A DNA stretch of 27,908 nucleotides, taken from contig CAZPWS010000040.1 of the NCBI GenBank assembly GCA_964590225.1, forward strand, positions 1 to 27,908. The letters are read 5' to 3'. The DNA is from JAEUSG01 sp964590225. GTDB taxonomy: Bacteria; Fibrobacterota; OXYB2-FULL-49-7; JAEUSG01. The notes beneath the pieces are model-generated. The model did not search any database and was not told where the DNA came from. It saw only the letters and a program-made list of their open reading frames with translations. The translations under genes were made by a program, and so were the position numbers. Below, one piece after another: positions 1-8,154 of the stretch; positions within the stretch are counted from its first letter, which is position 1; every line of letters starts with the position of its first letter.

Positions 1-13
1 TCCTAAAATGCAT
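1..13 (-). CDS. Start of a gene running off the left edge (partial)
   Basis: On the minus strand an ATG at 13-11 is preceded by a strong SD, AGGAGG at 25-20, with 6 nt spacing. Only four full codons (M-H-F-R) lie inside the window, so no function can be given. It lies 86 bp downstream of the transglycosylase gene on the same strand with no obvious terminator between, so the two may be co-transcribed. Confidence 0.5.
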
Positions 14-99
14 TTTACACCTCCTGATAGTGTAAACATATTTCAGGACGAGACCCCTTCACTACATTTGTTGCCATGCACCCAGTTGTTGATCAAATT

Positions 100-2262
100 T
101 TAATTCCATAAATTCTTGTAAAAGCGGTAGTTTCTCATACACTTCTTGACATAATCCCTTGTTTCACCGTAAGCGATTTCCTCAACCATGACATCATATT
201 CAACCCCTTCTGTCTCTTTTTTCCATCTCATTGTAACTGTAGAGCCGGCATTATAGGCGGCCATTATCCATTCAAATTTACCATCAAATCTGTCAAGTAA
301 CTCAGATAGGTGGTATGCTCCAAGCCGTATATTATAAAACGGATGCTGTAGTGAGTCAACATGAAATTCTATTGACAGTTTTCGCGCCGTTTCCAACCCA
401 GTCATTGGCATTAACTGCAAAAGCCCAACGGCACCGGCTCGCGAAAGCGCCTTGTGGTCGAACTGCGACTCTTGACGCATTATAGCATGTACAAGAAACG
501 GATCAATACCAATTCGGCGTGCCTCCATATCTACGGCTTCGCCGTAATAGCGTGGGAAAAAAAGCTTTTTAATCTCAATTGGAATTTTTGATTTTAAGGC
601 GAGTGGTGTGCGATAATAAATCTCCATAGCCGTTCTCTGGGCCAAGCTATACTTCCCTATGGCTTCATAAATACGGGAAAGTCGATAGAGTCTGCTTACC
701 TTTTTTTTTGCCCAATTACCTGCCGCTGATAGCTCTTCTACTGCCAAACTATCAAGCCCTGCTCTCATTAAAAGAAGCCCCCTTTTAATAGGGAGAGGAT
801 CCTCTGTGTCTATTGTCATTGCGGCATCAATGTGATTAATAAAACTGTCAAGAGTAATAGCTCCGGAATAATCAGCCATCCCGTCGCCACCAGAAAGCGG
901 AAGCCGTTTTTCTCCAAGCATGGCATAATAAGAAAGAGGGTACTCCATGAGGAGTTTTTTATAATAGTAGGATGCGGAATCGGCCATTGTGAGCGCTTCG
1001 TATGATCTGCCCGTCCAATAAATCGAAGCCTCTAAATCCCTTGCTGAAGGATATCTAGACGGAAAGGTAGAAAGAAGCGAAACGGTCTCCTTGAATAGTC
1101 CTGCTTTGTATTTACAAAAAGCGGCTCTGAATCTTGAATGGCTGGAATAATACTCTTTTGGGTAGTTTTTTTCTATGTTAAGGAATACTACGGCTGCTCT
1201 GTCAAAACGCTGTTTTCGTTCCAGCCGCCGTGCTAAATCCCACAAAAAATTATCGCCATGTACGCCTGTTGACCATCGCCTGAGATATTCCCTGTAAAGC
1301 AACCACGAAGCGCGCCAGTATTGCATTTTTTCAAGATTAAGGGCATATTTGAAAAGTGTTTCTGGAGTTCGCCCCCCCTCTTTTTCTAATAGTCTAATAA
1401 GTCGCAGGGCCTCAACATAATCCCGCTGTCTATATGCCGCCGTATGTGCATATGAAAGAAACATGGATCTTTCGCTTTTAGAAAGGTTGCTTCGTTTGTA
1501 TGCTTCTGTCGCAAGAGTATGAAGCTCCCTCCAATTCATTCTCCATTCAAAAAAGGCGGCGAGATTTGTAAGAAGTTTAATATCCAACCTTTGTCGATTT
1601 TTATGAAAGTTGGTTGCCGTAGAATCAGAATACTCGTTAACTTTTCTTAATTCAAGAAGCGCAGTCCTGTATTGCGTAACAAGTTCGCTTTTTTTGAGTG
1701 AGTCTGCAAGAAGAGCGGCAAGATAAAGCGCCCGAGGATTTTTGCTATCTCTTATCAGCCTGTTAACTATGCCAAGCCTCAGCTCATCGCTTGCTGGTAC
1801 AGTGTTTTCCATAAGAACAACAGCCACTGCGGACGCAGCGGGACTTTTATGCTTTAGCCTGCTAATTTGAGTTAAGAGGGAATCGCCCTCTACGGCTTTT
1901 TTTTGTGCAACCATAAGTCTGATGTATAGCAACAGAGAATAATCTTCCATTTCGGGAAGCAAAAGACGAGAACTGTCAAGGAGAAGAAGCGCTCTATCAA
2001 ATGATTGTCCTGAAAAAGATTCAACGCAGTTTACAAAAGCTGAACTTCCGGCAGCATCAAGAGAAAAGGAAGTGTCAATAAACGGCTCAACATATTCTGA
2101 GGAGAGAGTGACAAATGGCAGATGGAGGTTATTGTCTCCAAAAGAAAGAGCCGCTGCAAATGTAAAAAAAATGTATGTTATTGTAACGAAAGGTAATTTT
2201 AAGATGGTTCCATACAAAACCAGTATTTTTGATATTTTAGAAGAGATAAAAGAGTGTTTCAA
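100..2262 (-). CDS. Soluble lytic murein transglycosylase (Slt70-like)
   Basis: Predicted periplasmic enzyme cleaving the MurNAc-GlcNAc bond of peptidoglycan with formation of 1,6-anhydroMurNAc. The 720-residue protein starts with a hydrophobic export segment at about residues 22-41. A long helical, TPR-like superhelix region follows to about residue 570, then a C-terminal SLT domain. That domain shows the family pattern: RQESQFD with the catalytic Glu at about residue 598, then GAVGLLQLMP and AAYNAGS. Length and order match the Slt70 (GH23) class. The start is TTG at 2262-2260, supported by the SD GAGGGAGT at 2275-2268 with 5 nt spacing. A promoter lies just upstream at 2328-2300. The gene follows the outer-membrane-like gene on the same strand with a 95-bp gap. 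The family assignment is secure; the exact substrate preference is not visible. Confidence 0.92.
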   Translation of the reverse strand: MKHSFISSKISKILVLYGTILKLPFVTITYIFFTFAAALSFGDNNLHLPFVTLSSEYVEPFIDTSFSLDAAGSSAFVNCVESFSGQSFDRALLLLDSSRLLLPEMEDYSLLLYIRLMVAQKKAVEGDSLLTQISRLKHKSPAASAVAVVLMENTVPASDELRLGIVNRLIRDSKNPRALYLAALLADSLKKSELVTQYRTALLELRKVNEYSDSTATNFHKNRQRLDIKLLTNLAAFFEWRMNWRELHTLATEAYKRSNLSKSERSMFLSYAHTAAYRQRDYVEALRLIRLLEKEGGRTPETLFKYALNLEKMQYWRASWLLYREYLRRWSTGVHGDNFLWDLARRLERKQRFDRAAVVFLNIEKNYPKEYYSSHSRFRAAFCKYKAGLFKETVSLLSTFPSRYPSARDLEASIYWTGRSYEALTMADSASYYYKKLLMEYPLSYYAMLGEKRLPLSGGDGMADYSGAITLDSFINHIDAAMTIDTEDPLPIKRGLLLMRAGLDSLAVEELSAAGNWAKKKVSRLYRLSRIYEAIGKYSLAQRTAMEIYYRTPLALKSKIPIEIKKLFFPRYYGEAVDMEARRIGIDPFLVHAIMRQESQFDHKALSRAGAVGLLQLMPMTGLETARKLSIEFHVDSLQHPFYNIRLGAYHLSELLDRFDGKFEWIMAAYNAGSTVTMRWKKETEGVEYDVMVEEIAYGETRDYVKKCMRNYRFYKNLWN

Positions 2263-2299
2263 CTACTACTCCCTCAATGATATTAACCTAATATACGAG

Positions 2300-2328
2300 T
2301 TTATAAAACGAAACGAAACCAATGTTAA
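2300..2328 (-). promoter_or_regulatory. Predicted promoter of the transglycosylase gene
   Basis: On the minus strand TTAACA (2328-2323) is followed after 17 nt by TATAAA (2305-2300), a good sigma-70 arrangement. Transcription would start near 2293, giving a leader of about 30 nt that contains the SD. Confidence 0.5.
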
Positions 2329-2357
2329 CGGCGTTTATTACGATAAGGAAAAGAATA

Positions 2358-3113
2358 TCATCGGGTTTCGCCGTCCAACTGCTGATTAAATCTATTAAAA
2401 TTCCACAACAGCTTTAAATCAAATGATATGCGTCTCAAGGTGAATTCGCTGCTTCGAAGTAGTCCAAAATTTGAGTATTCATAAGATAACTCACCACACA
2501 TCTTCATTATAGCGGAAATCCGCTTCTCTCCCCCAAAGCCTATTTTAACACCAACCCCCTGCCCGTAATCGGTAACTTTACCAAAAAGCGCTGTCCTTTC
2601 CATCTCTGTTCTTAGAAGTGGGTAAGCAGTTGCGCCAGTTATTAAGTAAAGCCTAGAATAATTGGTTGCCGACATAAAATCATCTGGCAGGTCAAGTTGA
2701 ACACCTAATCCAACAGTTATAAAATCAAAGCGATATCTGTTAACCCTCGCGGTTGTAATAATAGTGTCGCCCTCTTTGGGTGTCCATTTGTTTCCGTTAC
2801 TGAAACCGAACCATGACAAATCCCCGTAAAATCTGATATGGCTGTTTTGTCTGAAAACCATAGGGCAGCCTACTGCAACAGCCACATCATTGTCGCTGAA
2901 TTTTTCCTCAATGTCCTGCGCCATTTGGGTTATCTCTGCTCTATTTTCCGAAACCGATCGCAATGCACTCAAAAAAGAGGATGAGGGTACCGTGATAGCA
3001 AAACTTGCCCCCATTGAAAAGCGAGAAGGTATTGAATCCAGCCTCTCTGCTGCAGATTTGTGCGGCAACAGAAAGATTAGCAGAAGTAAAACAATCATTA
3101 AATAAAAATACAC
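2358..3113 (-). CDS. Probable outer-membrane beta-barrel protein, unknown function
   Basis: A 251-residue protein with a hydrophobic N-terminus (MIVLLLLIFLLP) and a possible signal peptidase site near SAA-ER. The rest alternates short polar and aromatic strands, for example residues RYRFDFITVGLGVQLDL and the closing stretch FDLKLLWNFNRF, as in small outer-membrane barrels. I do not recognise a named family. The longest reading starts at GTG 3113; ATG at 3098 is an alternative that begins directly at the hydrophobic segment. Neither has a clear SD, so the start is uncertain. A TATAAT lies just upstream at 3136-3131. It is divergent from the lipoprotein gene at 3165, with 51 bp between. Confidence 0.65.
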   Translation of the reverse strand: MYFYLMIVLLLLIFLLPHKSAAERLDSIPSRFSMGASFAITVPSSSFLSALRSVSENRAEITQMAQDIEEKFSDNDVAVAVGCPMVFRQNSHIRFYGDLSWFGFSNGNKWTPKEGDTIITTARVNRYRFDFITVGLGVQLDLPDDFMSATNYSRLYLITGATAYPLLRTEMERTALFGKVTDYGQGVGVKIGFGGEKRISAIMKMCGELSYEYSNFGLLRSSEFTLRRISFDLKLLWNFNRFNQQLDGETR

Positions 3114-3130
3114 TTTTCTTTAAAAAGCTA

Positions 3131-3160
3131 ATTATATTGTTCCCCATAATAAAGGAGTAA
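3131..3160 (-). promoter_or_regulatory. Possible promoter of the barrel-protein gene
   Basis: On the minus strand a consensus -10, TATAAT (3136-3131), lies 18 nt after TTACTC (3160-3155), a weak -35. Transcription would start near 3124, about 11 nt before the GTG at 3113, so the leader would be very short. The element lies in the gap shared with the divergent lipoprotein gene. Confidence 0.35.
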
Positions 3161-3164
3161 TTAT

Positions 3165-4391
3165 ATGAAAGAAGTAATATTATCCATCGTTTTATTATTA
3201 TTATTGTCATCCTGCTCTAAGAATGAATATGAAAGCGTACTAAGGCAAAATAAAAACAATTCGAAATTGAGTATTCATGCTGTAATTCGTTCCCCATCGG
3301 GAAGCTATTTATCAAAATCTTTAATTACCGAATGGAACCGGATAATAACAAGGGTAACCGCCGCAGATATGGACACAATTCACGATACCTTACAGTTGTT
3401 GGGCATTGAACCTTTTTATCAATATGAAATCAGGGAGATTCCTTCTGGCTTAAATAGGAAAGTGGTGATTTGGACAGAAAACAGCAACAACAACAGGCGG
3501 ATCCATTTTACCGCAGAGACAACCTTAACTATGCAACCGGCCGAAATGGCAGCTCTCTCTTTTATGCTTTGGCCTTGCGCCGGCACAATTTCCTTTCAAA
3601 TAGCAGAAATTGATGCCGCAGTAGATACCGTCTGGTGCAGTTTCATATCCGGCATCGACTCGTTTCTGGCAGTAGCTGCAAAATCTTCGCGCAATGGCGT
3701 ATCTATCTCTCTCGACTACATTCCCGATGGTTCAATGGGGCTTATTGCAGTTTATGGAACCAAAACAGAGGGGACAGACAGAGACACTCTTTACAGTTTC
3801 CGTAAGAGCATAGCGTTTAATGCAGCAAGCGATTCTGTGCTATATGCCAATTTCAAAAAAACACCTTCGGGGCTAACTGTCGAAGTTTCAACACTAAGGC
3901 CAGGCTCCTCCGTGATAATTGGTAATATGAACACCGCCAGCGACGCTACAGAGTCAGGGTTGGTGTATATCTCTGAAGTAATGGTTAAAAACGATTATGA
4001 GTACATAGAAATAAAAAATTCAGCTACTAATCCGGTTACTATTGATTCTCTTTATCTCCTTTCAAACAAGACAAGTCGGCTATTTCGGAGCGTTACCATC
4101 CAGGCAGATGGTTTTTATACTATCGGAAGAACAGCCTTGCCAGGAATTGATACTGTTGTAACAGGAAGCCTTCTCGATTTATTAAGTGCTGGTAGCGAGC
4201 CAATTGTATTACGGAGTGGCAAAGAGACGGTTATAGACTTTCTATATATCCCAAAGGTCATTTCCGATTCAAAATCTATGGAGTTAAAAGAATCTATCAA
4301 TGGCGCCATCGACAACAATTTTTACCATAACTGGTTGCCCGCGAATGAGGAAATAAGCGGTTTTTCTCTATTTGGCACTCCAGGCCGATAG
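3165..4391 (+). CDS. Lipoprotein with a C-terminal lamin-tail-like domain
   Basis: A 408-residue envelope protein. The N-terminus is a short hydrophobic stretch ending in LLLSSC, a reasonable lipobox with Cys17 as the lipidation site. The middle region (about residues 30-250) is beta-rich and unrecognised. From about residue 260 the sequence ISEVMVKNDYEYIEIKN continues into SLYLLSNKTSRLFRSVTI and a later GFYTIGR segment, which resembles the immunoglobulin-like lamin-tail domain (LTD) found in bacterial surface proteins. The ATG at 3165 has the SD AAAGGAG at 3151-3157 with 7 nt spacing. The role is probably structural or adhesive at the cell surface, which is inference. The first residues past the Cys (SKNE) do not give a clear sorting signal. 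Confidence 0.72.
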   Translation: MKEVILSIVLLLLLSSCSKNEYESVLRQNKNNSKLSIHAVIRSPSGSYLSKSLITEWNRIITRVTAADMDTIHDTLQLLGIEPFYQYEIREIPSGLNRKVVIWTENSNNNRRIHFTAETTLTMQPAEMAALSFMLWPCAGTISFQIAEIDAAVDTVWCSFISGIDSFLAVAAKSSRNGVSISLDYIPDGSMGLIAVYGTKTEGTDRDTLYSFRKSIAFNAASDSVLYANFKKTPSGLTVEVSTLRPGSSVIIGNMNTASDATESGLVYISEVMVKNDYEYIEIKNSATNPVTIDSLYLLSNKTSRLFRSVTIQADGFYTIGRTALPGIDTVVTGSLLDLLSAGSEPIVLRSGKETVIDFLYIPKVISDSKSMELKESINGAIDNNFYHNWLPANEEISGFSLFGTPGR

Positions 4392-4394
4392 TTT

Positions 4395-4423
4395 TTGGGA
4401 AAGTTCCGATTTTTAGCTATATT
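4395..4423 (+). promoter_or_regulatory. Predicted promoter for the PHP-GH31 pair
   Basis: TTGGGA (4395-4400), a 17-nt spacer and TATATT (4418-4423) lie in the 76-bp gap after the lipoprotein stop. A 5-bp inverted repeat, CCGAT (4406-4410) with ATCGG (4425-4429), brackets the -10 and could be an operator or a weak hairpin. Confidence 0.4.
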
Positions 4424-4467
4424 CATCGGTTAATATTTTAAAATTTTTTATACCGAAAGGCAGGAAA

Positions 4468-5325
4468 TTGGGCAATGGCTATCGCAAAAAGTACATAGAC
4501 CTTCACATCCACTCAACCTATTCCGACGGCACTCTGACAATTAAGGAAATTGTTGAATATGCTTCCTCGAAGAGGCTATCGGCCATTTCCCTTACCGATC
4601 ACGACTGTATCGCAGGAATTCAAGAGATTGCCGAGATTGGCGCCAAAATAGGGCTGGAGGTCGTTCCAGGGGTGGAAATAAGTTCAATGTATGACAATCA
4701 GGATGTTCATGTTCTGGGCTATATGTTTGACCCTATAGACAAACAGATTAGTGATAAAATGAACGAAATTCGCTTAGTGCGAAGGGAGCGAGCAAGCAAA
4801 ATAGTCGATAGACTTAACCGAGGCAACATCTCTCTCCGCTTTGAAAGGGTTCTCGAATTTGCAAAAGGTTTTTCTATTGGAAGGCCGCACATTGCTGCCG
4901 CTCTCCTTGCAGAAGAATATGTTTCTTCATACACAGAAGCCTTTGACAAATATCTCGGCAATTCAACCGAATATTTTATTCCTGTCAAAAAGCTTTCTAC
5001 CAAAGAAGCTATTGCGCTAATAAAAAACGCTGGTGGCATAGCCATACTTGCCCATCCATATGTTTTTGAGGACCGCTCCATGCCGGAAAAATTGATTGGA
5101 GAGGGTTTCGACGGAATCGAAGTTTACTATCCTAAACAGAGTCTTGAAACCATCAACTATTACCACGCTTTGTGTGATAGGTACAATCTTCTTATATCAG
5201 GTGGCAGCGATTGTCATGGTTCCTACTACGATGAAATATCGATGGGAAGCGCTCATGTCCCCTATTATGTCCTTGAAAAAATGAAAGATTTTCTAAGAGG
5301 AGTAACCAATGAAAAAAAGCATTGA
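4468..5325 (+). CDS. PHP-domain metal-dependent phosphoesterase (TrpH/YciV-type)
   Basis: A 285-residue cytoplasmic PHP-family hydrolase. Metal-binding motifs are in the expected order: DLHIHS (His13, His15), then YSDG, LTDHD (residues 43-47), PGVEIS, an AHP motif, and the C-terminal GGSDCHG. Characterised relatives are 3',5'-nucleotide bisphosphate phosphatases and the 5'-3' RNase AM of Escherichia coli; which activity applies here cannot be read from sequence. The start is TTG at 4468, with purine-rich AAGGCAGGA just upstream. Starting here keeps only a short tail before the first motif. The 3' end overlaps the GH31 gene by 17 bp, suggesting coupled translation. Confidence 0.88.
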   Translation: MGNGYRKKYIDLHIHSTYSDGTLTIKEIVEYASSKRLSAISLTDHDCIAGIQEIAEIGAKIGLEVVPGVEISSMYDNQDVHVLGYMFDPIDKQISDKMNEIRLVRRERASKIVDRLNRGNISLRFERVLEFAKGFSIGRPHIAAALLAEEYVSSYTEAFDKYLGNSTEYFIPVKKLSTKEAIALIKNAGGIAILAHPYVFEDRSMPEKLIGEGFDGIEVYYPKQSLETINYYHALCDRYNLLISGGSDCHGSYYDEISMGSAHVPYYVLEKMKDFLRGVTNEKKH

Positions 5326-7627
5326 TTCTGTTATTTCATGTTCGACCGTATCTCAATCGGTTGTCCAAATTGAAAGCAATGCGGGACTTGCCGAATTTTC
5401 GGGAATACTGCCTAATACAATACGCATCCGCCTTACTGTTGCCCCTAAATTTGAGGCGGACCGTTCATATTCCATTGAAAAAAATCTTCCGGAGTTTCCA
5501 ATCAACTTGATTGATAAAGATGACGAACTACTTATTAAAGCAAGAGAGATTACAATCGGGGTTAATAAGGAACACTTTGCTTTATCGATATACAATGTTA
5601 ACAATGCTCTTTTGAGCCGTGGTAAGGCCATTCAGTTTGATGAAAATTCCATTACCGATGTCCGCACTCTTTCTCAAAACGAAGACTTTTTTGGCATGGG
5701 AGAGAGAGTCACCCCGTTTGGAAGAAGGGGCTACAGAATAATCAACTGGAATAGAGATAAATTTGCACATCACAATGAAACAGATCCGAATCTCTATTCA
5801 TCTTTTCCGCTATTTGTTTCCGCTAATCCAGAAAGCGGCCTTTTTTACGGCTACTTTCTCGATAGTAGCTATCGGTCGGAGTTTGATATGGGGGCAGCAG
5901 ACTGGAATGAGGCACAAATAACCGTTTTTTCCGGAGAGCTGAATTTATATCTGTTCACCGGTTCTTTGCCGGAAATTATCAGCGCCTATACTGAACTAAC
6001 CGGAAGAATTGCAATGCCGCCTATCTGGACAATAGCCTACCATCAGTGCCGATGGAGCTATATGTCAACAGATGAAGGGCGCGAAATTGCCAATGAATTT
6101 CGCAAAAGGGATATTCCCTGCGATGTTTTGTGGTACGATATTGACTTTATGGATGGTTACAGAGTTTTTACCTTCGATTCAGAGAGGTTTGGTGACGCAA
6201 AAGAGGCATTTGCAGAAACAAAAAAAGAGGGATTTCGGACAGTTCTTATTGTGGATCCTGGAGTAAAGGCTGATGATCCAAAAGGGGTATATGATGTTAA
6301 CGATGAGGGAACTCTCAACCGTTATTTTTTAAGAAATCCTGATGGCACCGACTATATTGGCAAAGTGTGGCCTGGATTATCTAAGTTTCCTGATTTTTCC
6401 CGGCCAGAGGTTCGTAAATGGTGGGGCGAACTGCATAAAAGGTATTACGAAAAAGGGGCGGATGCTTTCTGGAACGATATGAATGAAATTGCTGATTTTA
6501 CTAATGAGAAAACATCGACCGTTCCCCCAGAAACAATAATGTGGGACAATGGTCGTTGGTCGGCCCAGGACCGCATGCACAATGTCTATGGGCTTCTTGA
6601 GGCAAAGGCAACCTTTGATGGAATGCTTTCGCAAAGACCCAACGAAAGACCATTCCTGCTGACAAGAGCCGCTTTTTCAGGAATACAGAAATATGCAGCA
6701 AAGTGGTGTGGCGATAACACATCAACATGGAATCATCTTAAAGCATCTATTCAGCAGATAATCAACATGGGACTTTCCGGCATCGGTTTTGTGGGCGTTG
6801 ATGTTGGTGGATTCGGTTCTACCAATTGCAATCCTGAGCTGCTTATCCGGTGGACCCAGCTTGGCGCATTTTATCCGTTTTTCCGAAACCATGCGGCAAA
6901 AGGAACCATTTATCAGGAGCCTTGGCGCTTTGGAGAGGAGGCAGAAAAAATATGCAGAGAAGCTATAAAGCTGCGCTACCATCTTTTACCCTATTTTTAC
7001 CAACTATTCAGGGCGATGCATTTATATGGATACCCAGTATTCAGACCTCTTTTCTGGAACTATTCAAACGAAAAGAAAACATTTGCAATTTGCGACCAGT
7101 TTATGGTAGGCGATTCACTGATGGTTGCTCCGGTTGTGGAACGGGGCGAAACAAGCCGTAAAGTCTATTTTCCGGAAGGAAAGTGGTTTCACTATTTCAC
7201 CGGTAAAGAATATGCTGGCAAGAGCGAAACAGTCGTTTCTGCGCCACTTGACTCCATTCCGCTATTTATAAAAGAAGGAGCAGCCATTCCAGCGATGAAA
7301 GCGGTAGCTTCAACAGCGTTTATGGATAATACGCATTTAATAATTAAGTGTGTTCCGTCAAATAACAAAAGCATATCTGTTTATTACGAAGATGACGGAC
7401 TCTCCAATAATTATATTGACGGAAAATTTTCAGAAAGCACAATTGAACTCACGGCCGAAGCTCTTTATTTCAAACAAGGGGTTAATAGTCTGGTAAAAAC
7501 GGTCACAGTTGAAATTCCTAATAACCTATCTAATTCAAAAGGAAAAACTGGATTTGAACCGGTAAGCGGCACTGTTTGGAAGAGTAAAACCGTTACTGTT
7601 GAAAAAGAGACAATTGTTCCTTTCTGA
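5309..7627 (+). CDS. Glycoside hydrolase family 31 alpha-glucosidase
   Basis: A 772-residue enzyme releasing alpha-linked glucose (or a related sugar) from oligosaccharide ends. The domains are an N-terminal beta-sandwich (to about residue 235), a catalytic barrel containing LWYDIDFMDGYR near residue 275, and C-terminal beta domains. The catalytic nucleophile is Asp390 in FWNDMNE and the likely acid/base is Asp469 in WCGDN, both diagnostic of GH31. There is no signal peptide, so it is probably cytoplasmic and handles imported oligosaccharides or glycogen-type products. The ATG follows AGAGGAG within the end of the PHP gene, which overlaps by 17 bp. Other GH31 activities, such as alpha-xylosidase, cannot be excluded. 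No transporter gene is adjacent. Confidence 0.93.
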   Translation: MKKSIDSVISCSTVSQSVVQIESNAGLAEFSGILPNTIRIRLTVAPKFEADRSYSIEKNLPEFPINLIDKDDELLIKAREITIGVNKEHFALSIYNVNNALLSRGKAIQFDENSITDVRTLSQNEDFFGMGERVTPFGRRGYRIINWNRDKFAHHNETDPNLYSSFPLFVSANPESGLFYGYFLDSSYRSEFDMGAADWNEAQITVFSGELNLYLFTGSLPEIISAYTELTGRIAMPPIWTIAYHQCRWSYMSTDEGREIANEFRKRDIPCDVLWYDIDFMDGYRVFTFDSERFGDAKEAFAETKKEGFRTVLIVDPGVKADDPKGVYDVNDEGTLNRYFLRNPDGTDYIGKVWPGLSKFPDFSRPEVRKWWGELHKRYYEKGADAFWNDMNEIADFTNEKTSTVPPETIMWDNGRWSAQDRMHNVYGLLEAKATFDGMLSQRPNERPFLLTRAAFSGIQKYAAKWCGDNTSTWNHLKASIQQIINMGLSGIGFVGVDVGGFGSTNCNPELLIRWTQLGAFYPFFRNHAAKGTIYQEPWRFGEEAEKICREAIKLRYHLLPYFYQLFRAMHLYGYPVFRPLFWNYSNEKKTFAICDQFMVGDSLMVAPVVERGETSRKVYFPEGKWFHYFTGKEYAGKSETVVSAPLDSIPLFIKEGAAIPAMKAVASTAFMDNTHLIIKCVPSNNKSISVYYEDDGLSNNYIDGKFSESTIELTAEALYFKQGVNSLVKTVTVEIPNNLSNSKGKTGFEPVSGTVWKSKTVTVEKETIVPF

Positions 7628-7676
7628 GTTCCACACAGAGTATTGCGTTTGATTTGATTTTTGTTAAATCCTTTAC

Positions 7677-7705
7677 TTGACTATCTTTATCAAATAGCTT
7701 ATTTT
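7677..7705 (+). promoter_or_regulatory. Predicted rrf2 promoter overlapped by an Rrf2-type operator
   Basis: TTGACT (7677-7682) and TATTTT (7700-7705) are separated by 17 nt. The -35 begins an imperfect inverted repeat, TTGACTATCTTTATCAA (7677-7693), whose layout follows the IscR type 1 pattern (YYGACT, five bases, AGTCRR) with two mismatches in the right arm. Transcription would start near 7712, about 9 nt before the ATG. A binding regulator here would block RNA polymerase, so autorepression by the downstream gene is likely. Confidence 0.45.
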
Positions 7706-7720
7706 AATTAAAGGTAAAAT

Positions 7721-8131
7721 ATGTTATCAATTTCGACAAAAACGCAGTATGGCTTATTAGCACTTCTGGAATTATCCGAAAGCTATGGTAAAAACCTTGT
7801 TCAGTTAAGCGATATCGTTCGTCGCCGAAGTGTGCCCAGAAATTATTTAGTGCAAATACTTAACCGTCTCCAAAAGAGAGGTATTGTTAAAAGTTCACGA
7901 GGGCAAAAAGGGGGATATGAACTTGGTCATCACCCTGATAATATATCGCTTGGTCATGTTGTTGAATCACTTGAAGGTGCCATAAAGCTGCATAACAATA
8001 AAATATGCGCTTCCCTCGATGAAGTATTGGCAAAAATTGAACTTTCTGTAGCGGAACTTTTAAAGGTCTCTCTTTCGCAACTATTAGAGCGCCAAAAGGC
8101 GCTTGAAAGACAGATTACCTTTACAATTTAG
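7721..8131 (+). CDS. Rrf2-family transcriptional regulator (CymR-like)
   Basis: A 136-residue winged-helix DNA-binding protein. The Rrf2 signature is clear: STKTQYGLLALLEL at the start, a recognition helix around VPRNYLVQILNRLQKRGIV, then SSRGQKGGYEL. Iron-sulfur members such as IscR and NsrR carry three conserved cysteines; here only one Cys is present (KICASL), so a cluster is unlikely. The Bacillus CymR type senses O-acetylserine through a complex with cysteine synthase, and a cysteine synthase gene follows 23 bp downstream. I infer that this protein regulates the sulfur cluster, probably through the repeats at 7677 and 9111. A weak SD, AAGG, precedes the ATG. Confidence 0.9.
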   Translation: MLSISTKTQYGLLALLELSESYGKNLVQLSDIVRRRSVPRNYLVQILNRLQKRGIVKSSRGQKGGYELGHHPDNISLGHVVESLEGAIKLHNNKICASLDEVLAKIELSVAELLKVSLSQLLERQKALERQITFTI

Positions 8132-8154
8132 CGAGTATTTAATAGGCATTACTC

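Noticed and set aside
2072..2389. A 105-codon plus-strand reading frame across the start of the transglycosylase gene
   Set aside because: It lies antisense to the well-supported N-terminus of Slt and to its promoter, and has no SD or recognisable domain. Its most protein-like part is antisense to the intergenic promoter region.
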